A stretch of 7,614 bases of DNA. It comes from Hydrogenophaga sp. Lineage in GTDB: Bacteria; Pseudomonadota; Gammaproteobacteria; Burkholderiales; Burkholderiaceae. Of this stretch, positions 1 to 7,306 are shown in pieces. Position 1 is the first letter of the stretch. Each line of letters starts with the position of its first letter. The stretch is taken from assembly GCA_025458545.1 (NCBI GenBank), contig JALOSH010000095.1, positions 1 through 7,614 on the forward strand, given 5' to 3'. A model generated the notes under the pieces. That model was not told the origin of the DNA. It saw nothing but the letters and a program-made list of their open reading frames with translations, and searched no databases. Both the position numbers and the translations under genes were made by a program.

Positions 1-591
1 TCGCTGCTGGGCAAGATGCCCGGCGACCGCTGGCAGCAGCTCGCCAACCTGCGCGCGCTCTGCGCCTGGATGTACGCGCACCCGGGCAAGAAGCTGCTCT
101 TCATGGGCGCCGAGCTGGCCCAGCCCACCGAATGGAACCACGACGGTGAACTGCCCTGGCACCTGCTCGGCGACCCGGCGCACGCGGGCGTGCAGCAACT
201 GGTGCGCGACCTCAACCACCGCTACGCCGCAGGGCCCGCGCTGCACGCGCGCGACACCGACCCGCACGCTTTCCGGTGGCTGGTGGTGGACGACGCCGAC
301 CAGTCGGTGCTGGCCTTCGTGCGCTATGGCCGCCAGCTCGAAGACACGGTGGTGGTGGTCGCCAACTTCACGCCGGTGGTGCGCCACGCCTACCGCATCG
401 GCCTGCCACACGACGGCGCCTGGCGCGAGGTGCTCAACACCGATTCGGGCCACTACGGCGGCAGCAACCTGGGCAACCACGGCCGCGTGATGGCCGAGGC
501 GCTGCCCTTGCACGGTCAGGCCTGGTCAGCCAACCTCACCCTGCCGCCACTGGCGGTTCTGTGGTTTCAGCCGGAGCCCGCGAGCGCATGA
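1..591 (+). CDS. glgB: 1,4-alpha-glucan branching enzyme GlgB, C-terminal part
   Basis: This is the 3' end of the glycogen branching enzyme (GH13), which cuts an alpha-1,4 chain and re-attaches it through an alpha-1,6 bond. The open frame runs from base 1 with no start codon in the window, leaving 196 residues before the TGA. It opens with [18 protein letters not shown], which matches the stretch just after the third catalytic Asp (HDEVVHGK) in E. coli GlgB, so all three catalytic acids should lie upstream of the window. Further landmarks are [12 protein letters not shown] and [13 protein letters not shown] (end of the barrel), then the all-beta C-terminal domain with [38 protein letters not shown] and [11 protein letters not shown]. 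The visible length fits the equivalent part of a roughly 730-residue enzyme, and no frameshift is seen. The stop overlaps the glgX start (ATGA), so the two are probably co-transcribed and translationally coupled. Confidence 0.97.
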   Translation, partial: SLLGKMPGDRWQQLANLRALCAWMYAHPGKKLLFMGAELAQPTEWNHDGELPWHLLGDPAHAGVQQLVRDLNHRYAAGPALHARDTDPHAFRWLVVDDADQSVLAFVRYGRQLEDTVVVVANFTPVVRHAYRIGLPHDGAWREVLNTDSGHYGGSNLGNHGRVMAEALPLHGQAWSANLTLPPLAVLWFQPEPASA

Positions 592-2747
592 ACAGGGCGG
601 TCTTCGCGCCGGCCTTGGGCGCACACCTGCACCAGCAGCCGGGTCACGGCGGTGTCCGCTTCAGCGTCTGGGCCCCCGAGGCCACCGTGATCGAGGTGGA
701 GCTGTTCGATGCGCAACAAGTCTCCACCGGGCGGCTGGCGCTGGACGCGGTGGGCAACGGCCTCTGGTCGCGCTTTGCACCGGGGCTGGCCGCCGGACAG
801 CTGTACGGCCTGCGAGCGCATGGGCCCTGGAACCCCGAGGGCGGTCAGCGCTTCAACCCAGCGCGCCTGCTGCTCGACCCTTGGGCGCTCGCCCTGGTGG
901 GCGGTACCGAACGGCTGGCGCTGCAGGCCGGTCACACCGTGAGCAATCCGCTGGAGCCGACACAAGCCTGGCATGAACACCAGCCCGACCCGCAAGACAA
1001 CAGCGCGGCCATGCCCAAGTGCGTGGTGCTGGACACCGCCGCCGAGCTGGCCGCTGGCCAGGCCATCGCGCCGCGCCCCGCTGTGGCGGACGACCGGGTG
1101 GTGATCTACGAGGCCCATGTGAAAGCGCTGACCCGCCTGCACCCCGAGGTGCCCGAGGCGCAGCGCGGCCGCTATGCGGCGCTGGCCCACCCCGCCGTGC
1201 TCGCCCACCTGCAGCGCCTGGGTGTCACCACCGTCTGCCTGCTGCCGGTGCACCAGCACATCAGCGAACGCCACCTGCTGGCGCGCGGCCTCACGAACCA
1301 CTGGGGCTACAACACGCTGAACGCGTTTGCGCCCGAGCCCGGCTACGCGGCCGCCACCGACAGCGCCGACCCGTCGAACGCAAACGAATCTGCGGCCGTG
1401 CGCGCCGAGTTCCGCGCCATGGTCGATGCGCTGCACCGCGCAGGCATCGAGGTGGTGCTCGACGTGGTGTTCAACCACACCGCCGAAAGCGATCCCGACG
1501 GCCCCACGCTGAGCTGGCGCGGTCTCGGCCAGAACAGCTGGTACGCCATGGGCGAGCACGGCGTACCGCACAACTTCAGCGGCTGTGGCAACAGCCTCAA
1601 CCTGAGCGAGCCGCGCGTGATCCAGTGGGTGACGGACAGCCTGCGCTGGTGGGTGCAGGCCTACGGCGTGGACGGTTTCCGTTTCGACCTCGCGGTCTCG
1701 CTCGGCCGTGTGGCCGCGCTCGGCCACAGCTTCCATGCCCACGCCGCCCTGCTCAGTGCGCTGCAGCAAGACCCGGTGCTGCGCAACGTGCGCCTGATCG
1801 CCGAGCCCTGGGACATCGGCCCCAACGGCCACCACCTGGGCGGCTTCGCGCCCGGCTGGCTGGAATGGAACGACAGCTTCCGCGACGGTGTGCGCGCCTT
1901 CTGGCTCGGCCACCCGGCCACGCGCGGCGAGCTGGCCAACCGGGTCTGCGCCAGCAGCGACCGCTTCCGCCGCCAGGGCCGCCTGCCCACCGCCAGCGTC
2001 AACCTGCTGACCGCGCACGACGGCTTCACCCTGGCCGACCTCACCGCCTACAGCCAGAAACACAACGCCGCCAACGGCGAGGACAACCGCGACGGCCACA
2101 GCCACAACCTGAGCGCCAACGGCGGCGTGGAAGGCGCCAGTGAAGACCCCGCCGTGCAGCACCTGCGCGGCCTGTGGCGCCGCGCGCTGCTGGCCACGCT
2201 GTTCTGTGCCCAGGGCACGCCGCAGCTGCTGGCCGGCGACGAGATCGGTCACAGCCAGCGAGGCAACAACAACAGCTACTGCCAGGACAACGCCATCACC
2301 TGGCTGGACTGGGCGCGGGCAGACACCCATCTGGCCGACTTTGTGGCCGGTCTGGCGGCGCTGCGCCGACAGCACCCCGGCCTGCGACAGCCGCGCTGGT
2401 TCACCGGCCAGCCGCCTGCGCACGGCGGCCCGGCCGACATCGCCTGGCTCGACGTGAACGGCCGCTCGCCCTCGTTCGCGGCCTGGCAAAGCCAGCATCA
2501 CCGCACCCTGGGTGCGTTGATCACGGCGGGCGAATCCGGACGGGCCGCCACCGAGCAATTGCTGATCGTCTGGCACGCCGGCCACGGCCCCACGCCCCTG
2601 ACCTTGCCCCCCGGGCCCTGGTCGCTGCGGTTGGACAGCGCCCGCGCCCTGGTCGCGACCGATGGCGCCAGCACGCCAGTGTGCACCGGTGTCTATGGGC
2701 TGAACGAACCGGGCATGGTGGTGCTGGTCCAGACCTTGCAAGGCTGA
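588..2747 (+). CDS. glgX: Glycogen debranching enzyme GlgX (isoamylase-type, GH13)
   Basis: GlgX hydrolyses alpha-1,6 branches, preferring the short stubs left by glycogen phosphorylase. The 719-residue protein has an N-terminal CBM48-like domain ([20 protein letters not shown], residues 21-40), then [11 protein letters not shown] (172-182), [18 protein letters not shown], and the GH13 barrel. The barrel motifs are DVVFNHT (292-298), GFRFDLA with nucleophile Asp367, AEPWD with acid/base Glu406, and TAHDGF with His477 and Asp478. [16 protein letters not shown] follows, typical of the GlgX/TreX branch, and then a beta-rich tail. It is longer than E. coli GlgX (657 residues) and nearer the length of TreX-type enzymes. 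I chose ATG 588 rather than the open frame further upstream because that extension lies inside glgB in another frame and reads as low-complexity Arg/Gly/Ala. The start has GGAG at 573-576, 11 nt upstream, and the ATGA overlap with glgB. Confidence 0.96.
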   Translation: MNRAVFAPALGAHLHQQPGHGGVRFSVWAPEATVIEVELFDAQQVSTGRLALDAVGNGLWSRFAPGLAAGQLYGLRAHGPWNPEGGQRFNPARLLLDPWALALVGGTERLALQAGHTVSNPLEPTQAWHEHQPDPQDNSAAMPKCVVLDTAAELAAGQAIAPRPAVADDRVVIYEAHVKALTRLHPEVPEAQRGRYAALAHPAVLAHLQRLGVTTVCLLPVHQHISERHLLARGLTNHWGYNTLNAFAPEPGYAAATDSADPSNANESAAVRAEFRAMVDALHRAGIEVVLDVVFNHTAESDPDGPTLSWRGLGQNSWYAMGEHGVPHNFSGCGNSLNLSEPRVIQWVTDSLRWWVQAYGVDGFRFDLAVSLGRVAALGHSFHAHAALLSALQQDPVLRNVRLIAEPWDIGPNGHHLGGFAPGWLEWNDSFRDGVRAFWLGHPATRGELANRVCASSDRFRRQGRLPTASVNLLTAHDGFTLADLTAYSQKHNAANGEDNRDGHSHNLSANGGVEGASEDPAVQHLRGLWRRALLATLFCAQGTPQLLAGDEIGHSQRGNNNSYCQDNAITWLDWARADTHLADFVAGLAALRRQHPGLRQPRWFTGQPPAHGGPADIAWLDVNGRSPSFAAWQSQHHRTLGALITAGESGRAATEQLLIVWHAGHGPTPLTLPPGPWSLRLDSARALVATDGASTPVCTGVYGLNEPGMVVLVQTLQG

Positions 2748-2769
2748 TGCCCAAGCCACGCAACACGCC

Positions 2770-4281
2770 ATGAACACCACGCCCCAAGACATCCTCGCGC
2801 GCCGCAGCAGCGGTGTGTTGCTGCACATCACCAGCCTGCCGGGCCCGCACGGATCGGGCGACCTCGGCCCCGCCGCGCGCCATTTTGTGGACTGGCTCGC
2901 CTCGGCCGACCAGACGTTCTGGCAAATCCTGCCGCTCTCGCCCGCCGGTCCCGGCAACTCGCCCTACCAGAGCGTATCGGCCTTCGCCGGCAGCCCGCTC
3001 ATGGTGGACCTGGACGACCTGGTGCAACAGGGCTGGCTGCCCTGGATGGCGCGCAAGGGCTTCGACCACCACCGCTGCGATTTCGAGCGCGTGGCGCCGT
3101 ACCGCATGGCCTGCCTGCGCAAGGCCTGGGACGGCTTCAGCCAACGCGCGACCGATATCTGCCGCGAAGCACTGGCCGAGTTCTGCGCCCAACACGCGCA
3201 CTGGCTCGATCACTACGCGCTCTTCATGGTGCTGGACGAACGCCACGGCGGCCCCTGGTCGCTCTGGCCTGAAGCGCTGGCCCGGCGCGATCCGGCCGCG
3301 CTGGACGCGGTGCGCGAACAGTCGGCGCACGCACTCGGTTTCTGGCGTTTTGTGCAGTGGCGCTTCTGGGTGCAGTGGCAGGCGCTGCGCGGCTATGCGC
3401 GCGAACGCGGCGTACAGATCGTGGGCGACGCACCAATCTTCGTGGCGCACCACAGCGCAGATGTCTGGGCCCATGCCGACCAGTTCCTGCTCGACGAGCA
3501 GATGGAACCCTTTGTGGTGGCCGGTGTGCCCCCCGACTACTTCAGCCCCACCGGCCAGCGCTGGGGCAACCCGCTCTACAACTGGGAGTCCATGGCACAC
3601 CACGGCTTTCGCTGGTGGAAAGACCGGCTCACCCACCTGTTCGAGCAGTCGGACGTGGTGCGGCTCGACCACTTCCGTGGTTTCGAGGCGCACTGGGAAA
3701 TCCCCGCCAGCGAGCCCACCGCCGTGGCCGGCCAGTGGCGAACCGGCCCCGGGCTGGCGTTTTTCAAGGCCATCGAAGACGAGCTGGGCCCGCTGCCCAT
3801 CATTGCCGAAGACCTTGGCCTGATCACACCCGAGGTGACCGCCCTGCGCGAGGCCTGCGGATTTCCCGGCATGCGCATCCTGCAGTTTGCCTTTGGCGGC
3901 GGACCGACCAATCCCTACCTGCCGCACAACCTGGAGCGTGCCTGTGTGGCCTACACCGGCACACACGACAACGAGACCACGGTGGGCTGGTGGCACAGCG
4001 CGCCCGCTGGCGAGAAAACGGCGGCACGCGCTTACCTGGGCCAGTGTGTCGACACCGAACCGCACTGGACGCTGATCAACGCACTGTCGATGTCGGTGGC
4101 CAACACGCTGGTGGTGCCGTTCCAGGACGTGCTCGGTCTGGACACCCGCCACCGCATGAACACCCCCGGCCTGGCCACCGGCTGCTGGGAGTGGCGTTTC
4201 GACTGGAGCCAGGTGGGGCCCGAACCCGCCGACCGGCTCGGCGCCATGACCCGTGCACACGGACGCCACCCTTACCCATGA
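2770..4281 (+). CDS. malQ: 4-alpha-glucanotransferase (amylomaltase, GH77)
   Basis: MalQ moves alpha-1,4-glucan segments between malto-oligosaccharides and releases glucose. In a glycogen cluster it probably recycles the short oligosaccharides freed by GlgX into chains GlgP can attack. The 503-residue protein carries the GH77 hallmarks in order: [17 protein letters not shown] near the N-terminus, [62 protein letters not shown] with nucleophile Asp300, IIAEDLG with acid/base Glu347, and GTHDNET with Asp400. The C-terminus ends [19 protein letters not shown]. It lacks the long N-terminal extension of E. coli MalQ (694 residues) and matches the short amylomaltase type (about 500 residues, Thermus- and plant D-enzyme-like). 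The gene begins 22 bp after glgX and has no convincing Shine-Dalgarno sequence, so it may rely on coupling to glgX translation. It could equally be called DPE1-like; the family assignment is firm. Confidence 0.97.
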   Translation: MNTTPQDILARRSSGVLLHITSLPGPHGSGDLGPAARHFVDWLASADQTFWQILPLSPAGPGNSPYQSVSAFAGSPLMVDLDDLVQQGWLPWMARKGFDHHRCDFERVAPYRMACLRKAWDGFSQRATDICREALAEFCAQHAHWLDHYALFMVLDERHGGPWSLWPEALARRDPAALDAVREQSAHALGFWRFVQWRFWVQWQALRGYARERGVQIVGDAPIFVAHHSADVWAHADQFLLDEQMEPFVVAGVPPDYFSPTGQRWGNPLYNWESMAHHGFRWWKDRLTHLFEQSDVVRLDHFRGFEAHWEIPASEPTAVAGQWRTGPGLAFFKAIEDELGPLPIIAEDLGLITPEVTALREACGFPGMRILQFAFGGGPTNPYLPHNLERACVAYTGTHDNETTVGWWHSAPAGEKTAARAYLGQCVDTEPHWTLINALSMSVANTLVVPFQDVLGLDTRHRMNTPGLATGCWEWRFDWSQVGPEPADRLGAMTRAHGRHPYP

Positions 4282-4301
4282 TTCCGCACGCCCAACACAA
4301 C

Positions 4302-4307
4302 AGGAGA
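4302..4307 (+). promoter_or_regulatory. Ribosome binding site of glgC
   Basis: AGGAGA lies 5 to 6 nt upstream of ATG 4313. It is the only strong Shine-Dalgarno match in front of any gene in the window, and it decides the glgC start in favour of ATG 4313 over an in-frame GTG at 4253 that lies inside the malQ coding region. Confidence 0.82.
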
Positions 4308-4312
4308 CAAGC

Positions 4313-5575
4313 ATGGACCACAAAAACACCCCCCAGTACCTGGCCAAACGCACCATCGCCCTGGTGCTGGCGGGCGGCCGAGGCTCGCGGCTGAAGGCGC
4401 TGACCGACCGGCGCACCAAACCGGCGGTGTACTTCGGCGGCAAGTTCCGCATTGTCGATTTCGCGCTGTCGAACTGCCTGAACTCGGGCGTGCGCCGCAT
4501 CGGGGTGCTGACGCAGTACAAGTCGCACAGCCTGCTGCGCCACCTGCAGCGTGGCTGGAGTTTTCTGCGCAACGAGTTCAACGAGTTCATCGACCTGCTG
4601 CCCGCGCAGCAGCGCATGGACGACGAGAGCTGGTACCTCGGCACGGCCGACGCGGTGTACCAGAACCTGGACATCCTGCGCGCGCACAAGCCCGAGTACA
4701 TCCTGATCCTAGCGGGCGACCACATCTACAAGATGGACTACGCCGAACTGATCGCCGACCACGTGGCGCGGGGCAAGCGGTGCACCGTGGCCTGCATCGA
4801 AGTGCCGATTGAAGAGGCCAGCGCCTTCGGTGTGATGGCGATCGACGACCTGCGCCAGATCACCCACTTTCTGGAGAAGCCCGAACACCCGCCCGCCGTG
4901 CCCGGCAAACCCGGGGTGGCGCTGGCCAGCATGGGCATCTACGTGTTCGACGCCCAGTCCCTGTTTGCCGCGCTCGAAAAGGATGCCGCTACGCCCGACT
5001 CCAGCCGCGACTTCGGCAAAGACGTGATCCCCGCCATGGTGGCCGATGGCCAGGCCGTGGCGCATCCGTTCGGCCTGTCGTGCGTGAGAAGCGCACCCGA
5101 GGCACCCGCCTACTGGCGCGATGTGGGCACGGTGGACGCCTACTGGGCCGCCAACCTGGACCTCACCGGCACCCTGCCCGAGCTCGACATGTACGACCGC
5201 GACTGGCCGATCTGGACCTACCAGGAGCAGTTGCCACCGGCCAAGTTCGTGTTCAACGACGACGGTCGCCGCGGCATGGCGGTGGACTCGCTGGTCTCCG
5301 GCGGCTGCATCATCTCGGGCGGCTCGGTGCGCCGCTCGGTGCTGTTCTCCAAGGTCCACATCCATTCGTTCGCAGAGGTCGATGAAGCCGTGCTGCTGCC
5401 CGAGGTGGACGTGGGTCGCGGCTGCAAGCTGCGCAAGGTGGTGATCGACAACGGCTGTGTGATCCCCGAGGGCATGCAGATCGGCTTTGATGCCGCCGAA
5501 GACGCGCGCCGCTTCTACCGCACCGACAGCGGTGTGGTGTTGGTGACGCGGGCGATGCTGATGGCTTTGGAATAA
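4313..5575 (+). CDS. glgC: Glucose-1-phosphate adenylyltransferase (ADP-glucose pyrophosphorylase)
   Basis: GlgC makes ADP-glucose from glucose-1-phosphate and ATP, the committed and allosterically controlled step of glycogen synthesis. The 420-residue protein (E. coli: 431) begins [27 protein letters not shown], giving the nucleotide-binding loop at residues 17-26. [21 protein letters not shown] follows at 35-55, then [12 protein letters not shown] (107-118), [11 protein letters not shown] with catalytic Asp136, FLEKP with glucose-1-phosphate-binding Lys189, ASMGIYVF, and [12 protein letters not shown]. The C-terminal left-handed beta-helix includes [26 protein letters not shown] and [18 protein letters not shown]. 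The catalytic residues are intact. At the effector site, positions equivalent to E. coli Lys39, His46 and Arg386 are Arg33, Tyr40 and Asn380, while the Arg419 equivalent (Arg413) is kept. That pattern recalls Agrobacterium GlgC more than E. coli GlgC. The gene starts 31 bp after malQ. Confidence 0.98.
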   Translation: MDHKNTPQYLAKRTIALVLAGGRGSRLKALTDRRTKPAVYFGGKFRIVDFALSNCLNSGVRRIGVLTQYKSHSLLRHLQRGWSFLRNEFNEFIDLLPAQQRMDDESWYLGTADAVYQNLDILRAHKPEYILILAGDHIYKMDYAELIADHVARGKRCTVACIEVPIEEASAFGVMAIDDLRQITHFLEKPEHPPAVPGKPGVALASMGIYVFDAQSLFAALEKDAATPDSSRDFGKDVIPAMVADGQAVAHPFGLSCVRSAPEAPAYWRDVGTVDAYWAANLDLTGTLPELDMYDRDWPIWTYQEQLPPAKFVFNDDGRRGMAVDSLVSGGCIISGGSVRRSVLFSKVHIHSFAEVDEAVLLPEVDVGRGCKLRKVVIDNGCVIPEGMQIGFDAAEDARRFYRTDSGVVLVTRAMLMALE

Positions 5576-5583
5576 CCCCCTGC

Positions 5584-5616
5584 GCCGCTGACGCGGCTTC
5601 CCCCTTGAAAGGGGGA
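5584..5616. repeat. Two adjacent perfect inverted repeats just after glgC
   Basis: Nine bases after the glgC stop, GCCGC (5584-5588) and GCGGC (5593-5597) form a 5-bp stem with a TGAC loop. Directly after it, TCCCCCTT (5599-5606) and AAGGGGGA (5609-5616) form a perfect 8-bp inverted repeat around GA. The CCCCC at 5576-5580 can also pair with GGGGG 5611-5615, enclosing the first stem, so two mutually exclusive folds are possible. No T-run follows on either strand, so this is not a classical intrinsic terminator. It could stabilise the upstream mRNA 3' end, attenuate read-through, or be part of a dispersed REP-like intergenic repeat. Confidence 0.7.
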
Positions 5617-5617
5617 C

Positions 5618-5654
5618 CGCACTGGCGGCCCGGCGAAGCCGGTTCCGCGGTGCG
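5618..5654. repeat. Long interrupted hairpin in the glgC-glgA spacer
   Basis: Three nested stem segments line up on one axis. CGCAC 5618-5622 pairs with GTGCG 5650-5654, GCGG 5625-5628 pairs with CCGC 5645-5648, and CCGGC 5630-5634 pairs with GCCGG 5638-5642 around a GAA loop. Together they give 14 base pairs broken by small internal loops. Its position beside the two inverted repeats at 5584-5616 makes the first 80 bases of the spacer look like one composite palindromic unit. Whether it acts as DNA (a REP-like dispersed repeat) or as RNA structure cannot be told from one copy. Confidence 0.6.
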
Positions 5655-5691
5655 TCTGGGTCAACTGCCCTTCGGTCCGAGCCGCCAAGCC

Positions 5692-5724
5692 TCTCGCCTT
5701 CTGCTTTCTCGCCTTCTGCTTTCT
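5692..5724 (+). repeat. 15-bp pyrimidine-rich tandem repeat, 2.2 copies
   Basis: TCTCGCCTTCTGCTT occurs at 5692-5706 and again, without a mismatch, at 5707-5721, followed by TCT of a third copy. The tract is almost wholly C/T on the + strand and ends 14 bases before the glgA start codon. Tandem repeats of this kind can change copy number by slippage. Here that would alter the glgA leader length or promoter spacing without touching a reading frame. Confidence 0.9.
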
Positions 5725-5729
5725 ATATC
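5724..5729 (+). promoter_or_regulatory. Possible -10 element for glgA (weak)
   Basis: TATATC is the only A/T-rich hexamer in the spacer and resembles a sigma-70 -10 box. Transcription from it would begin about 5736, giving a nearly leaderless glgA mRNA, which would suit the lack of a Shine-Dalgarno sequence. The -35 position falls in the pyrimidine repeat and does not resemble TTGACA, so the call is tentative. Confidence 0.2.
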
Positions 5730-5738
5730 TCTCGCTGC

Positions 5739-7271
5739 ATGAATTCACCCAAAGTCCTTTACGTGTGTTCCGAGGTCTATCCGCTGCTCAAGACGGGCGG
5801 GCTGGCCGACGTGAGCGCGGGCCTGCCGCCGGCGCTGGCGGCGCAGGGGGCCGAGGTGTGTCTGCTGCTGCCGGCGTTTCCCGACGTGGTGGCCGGGGTC
5901 ACGCCCGAGGGCCCCACCTTGCTGGTGCCCGCGGGTGGCAGCGGTGGGCTGCCGCTCGGTCTGGGTCCGCAGGCCCACACCGTCAGCGGCCCCACGCCCT
6001 GGCTGCAACGCGGGGTGATCACCGCCAACGGGCAAGCGGTGTGGCTGCTGCACGCGCCGGGCTTGTTTGACCGCCCGGGCAACCCCTACCACGACGCCAG
6101 CGGCCAGCCCTGGCCCGACGCGGCCGAACAGTTCGCCTGGCTGGGCTGGGCGGCCGCCCTGCTCGGCACCGGGCTGGACAGCCACTGGCGCCCCGACGTG
6201 GTGCACGGCCACGACTGGCACACCGGCCTGGCCTTCGCCTACCTGCACCAGCTGGGCCAGGCCGGCGCCGCACTGCCGGCCACCGTGTTCACCATCCACA
6301 ACCTCGCCTACCAGGGGGTGTTCCCGCCGGGTCTGCGCGAGCGACTGGGCCTGCCCGACGCACTGTTCCACATGGACGGGCTGGAATTCCACGGCCAGAT
6401 CAGCTTCATGAAGGCCGGGCTGAAGTTCAGCGACGCCATCACCACGGTAAGCCCGAGCTACGCGCGCGAGATCACCACGCCCGAGCAGGGCTGCGGGCTT
6501 GATGGCGTGCTGCGCAAACGCCAGGCGGTGCTGCACGGCATCCTGAACGGCGTGGACGACGCGGTCTGGAACCCCGCCGCCGACCCGCTGGTGCAACCCG
6601 GATTCGACGCCGATCACCTGCAGGGCAAAGCCACCGCCAAGCAACGGCTGCAGAACACCATGAAGCTCCAGGCCAGACCCGACGCGCTGCTGTTCTGCGT
6701 GGTGAGCCGACTGACCGAACAGAAAGGCCTGCACCTGCTGCCCGAGGTGGTGGACGAGCTGGTGCAACGCGGTGGCCAGCTGGTGGTCCTGGGCACCGGC
6801 GACGCGCCGATCGTGGCGGCCCTGCAGGCCTGCGCGCAGCGCCACCCGGGTCAGGTGGCGGTGCACATCGGCTACGACGAAGCGCTGTCGCACGGCGTGA
6901 TCGCCGGGGCCGACGTGATCCTGGTGCCCTCGCGCTTCGAACCCTGCGGCCTGACGCAGCTCTACGGCCTGCGCTACGGCACACTCCCCCTGGTGCGGTA
7001 CGTGGGCGGACTGGCCGACACCGTGACCGACTGCAGCCTGGAAAACCTGGACGACGGCAGCGCTAGCGGCTTTGTGTTCCACGAACTCAGCGTGCCCGGC
7101 CTCAGCGGCGCCATGCGGCGCGCTTTTGCGCTGCAGCGCCGCCCGGCCGACTGGCTGGCGGTGCAACAACACGCCATGGCGCTGCGCTTTGACTGGGCAC
7201 GTGCCGCCAGCGCCTACCTGCAGGTCTACCAGCAAGCCCGCGCCATGCCCCGTGGCACAGCTTCTGCTTGA
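5739..7271 (+). CDS. glgA: Glycogen synthase (ADP-glucose-dependent, GT5)
   Basis: GlgA transfers glucose from ADP-glucose to the non-reducing ends of alpha-1,4-glucan. The 510-residue protein (E. coli: 477) has the GT-B two-domain layout. KVLYVCSEVYPLLKTGGLADV at the N-terminus holds the K-x-G-G-L substrate motif (Lys18). VVHGHDWHTGL (residues 154-164) has the conserved active-site His158. FTIHNLAYQGVF and FSDAITTVSPSYAREI close the N-terminal domain. The C-terminal domain has VVSRLTEQKGL with Arg324 and Lys329, and RFEPCGLTQLYGLRYGTLP with the conserved Glu401. GGLADTVTDCSLENLDDGSASGFVF follows, close to E. coli. Residues of roughly 64-90 are Gly/Pro-rich and do not obviously align with E. 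coli, which may account for some of the extra length. No Shine-Dalgarno sequence is visible: the 17 bases before the ATG are pyrimidine-rich apart from TATAT. No earlier in-frame start exists, and the N-terminal motif sits where expected, so the start is secure. Confidence 0.98.
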   Translation: MNSPKVLYVCSEVYPLLKTGGLADVSAGLPPALAAQGAEVCLLLPAFPDVVAGVTPEGPTLLVPAGGSGGLPLGLGPQAHTVSGPTPWLQRGVITANGQAVWLLHAPGLFDRPGNPYHDASGQPWPDAAEQFAWLGWAAALLGTGLDSHWRPDVVHGHDWHTGLAFAYLHQLGQAGAALPATVFTIHNLAYQGVFPPGLRERLGLPDALFHMDGLEFHGQISFMKAGLKFSDAITTVSPSYAREITTPEQGCGLDGVLRKRQAVLHGILNGVDDAVWNPAADPLVQPGFDADHLQGKATAKQRLQNTMKLQARPDALLFCVVSRLTEQKGLHLLPEVVDELVQRGGQLVVLGTGDAPIVAALQACAQRHPGQVAVHIGYDEALSHGVIAGADVILVPSRFEPCGLTQLYGLRYGTLPLVRYVGGLADTVTDCSLENLDDGSASGFVFHELSVPGLSGAMRRAFALQRRPADWLAVQQHAMALRFDWARAASAYLQVYQQARAMPRGTASA

Positions 7272-7306
7272 ACCATCCACACCCTCACCGACACCCGGAC
7301 CGCACC

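Noticed and set aside
276..587. Upstream extension of the glgX frame into glgB
   Set aside because: The 104 extra residues are Arg/Gly/Ala-rich out-of-frame translation of glgB. The ATGA junction at 588 and the family N-terminus mark the true start.
567..2957. 796-codon open frame on the - strand opposite glgX
   Set aside because: It is a shadow of the strong third-position G/C bias of glgX. The translation is rich in Ala/Gly/Val/Gln/His with no recognisable domain, and the sense frame is a complete GH13 enzyme.
4253..4312. Upstream in-frame GTG start for glgC, adding 20 residues
   Set aside because: The extension lies mostly inside malQ and has no ribosome binding site. ATG 4313 has AGGAGA at good spacing and gives a length close to known GlgC proteins.
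2521..4725. 734-codon open frame on the - strand opposite malQ and the start of glgC
   Set aside because: It spans two unrelated sense genes and their junction, has no recognisable motif, and is explained by codon bias in high-GC DNA.
5599..5616. Rho-independent terminator after glgC
   Set aside because: The stem is perfect, but no T-run follows on either strand and the 2-nt loop would have to open, so it does not meet the usual criteria. It is recorded as an inverted repeat instead.
5515..5748. 77-codon - strand frame containing a KQKAR-KQKAR repeat
   Set aside because: The basic repeat is simply the antisense reading of the 15-bp tandem repeat. The frame overlaps both the glgC end and the glgA start, and nothing else suggests a protein.
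5745..7280. 511-codon open frame on the - strand covering nearly all of glgA
   Set aside because: The length is striking, but the composition is typical of an antisense shadow (Ala/Gly/Val/Gln/His rich), and the sense frame is a well-conserved GT5 synthase.
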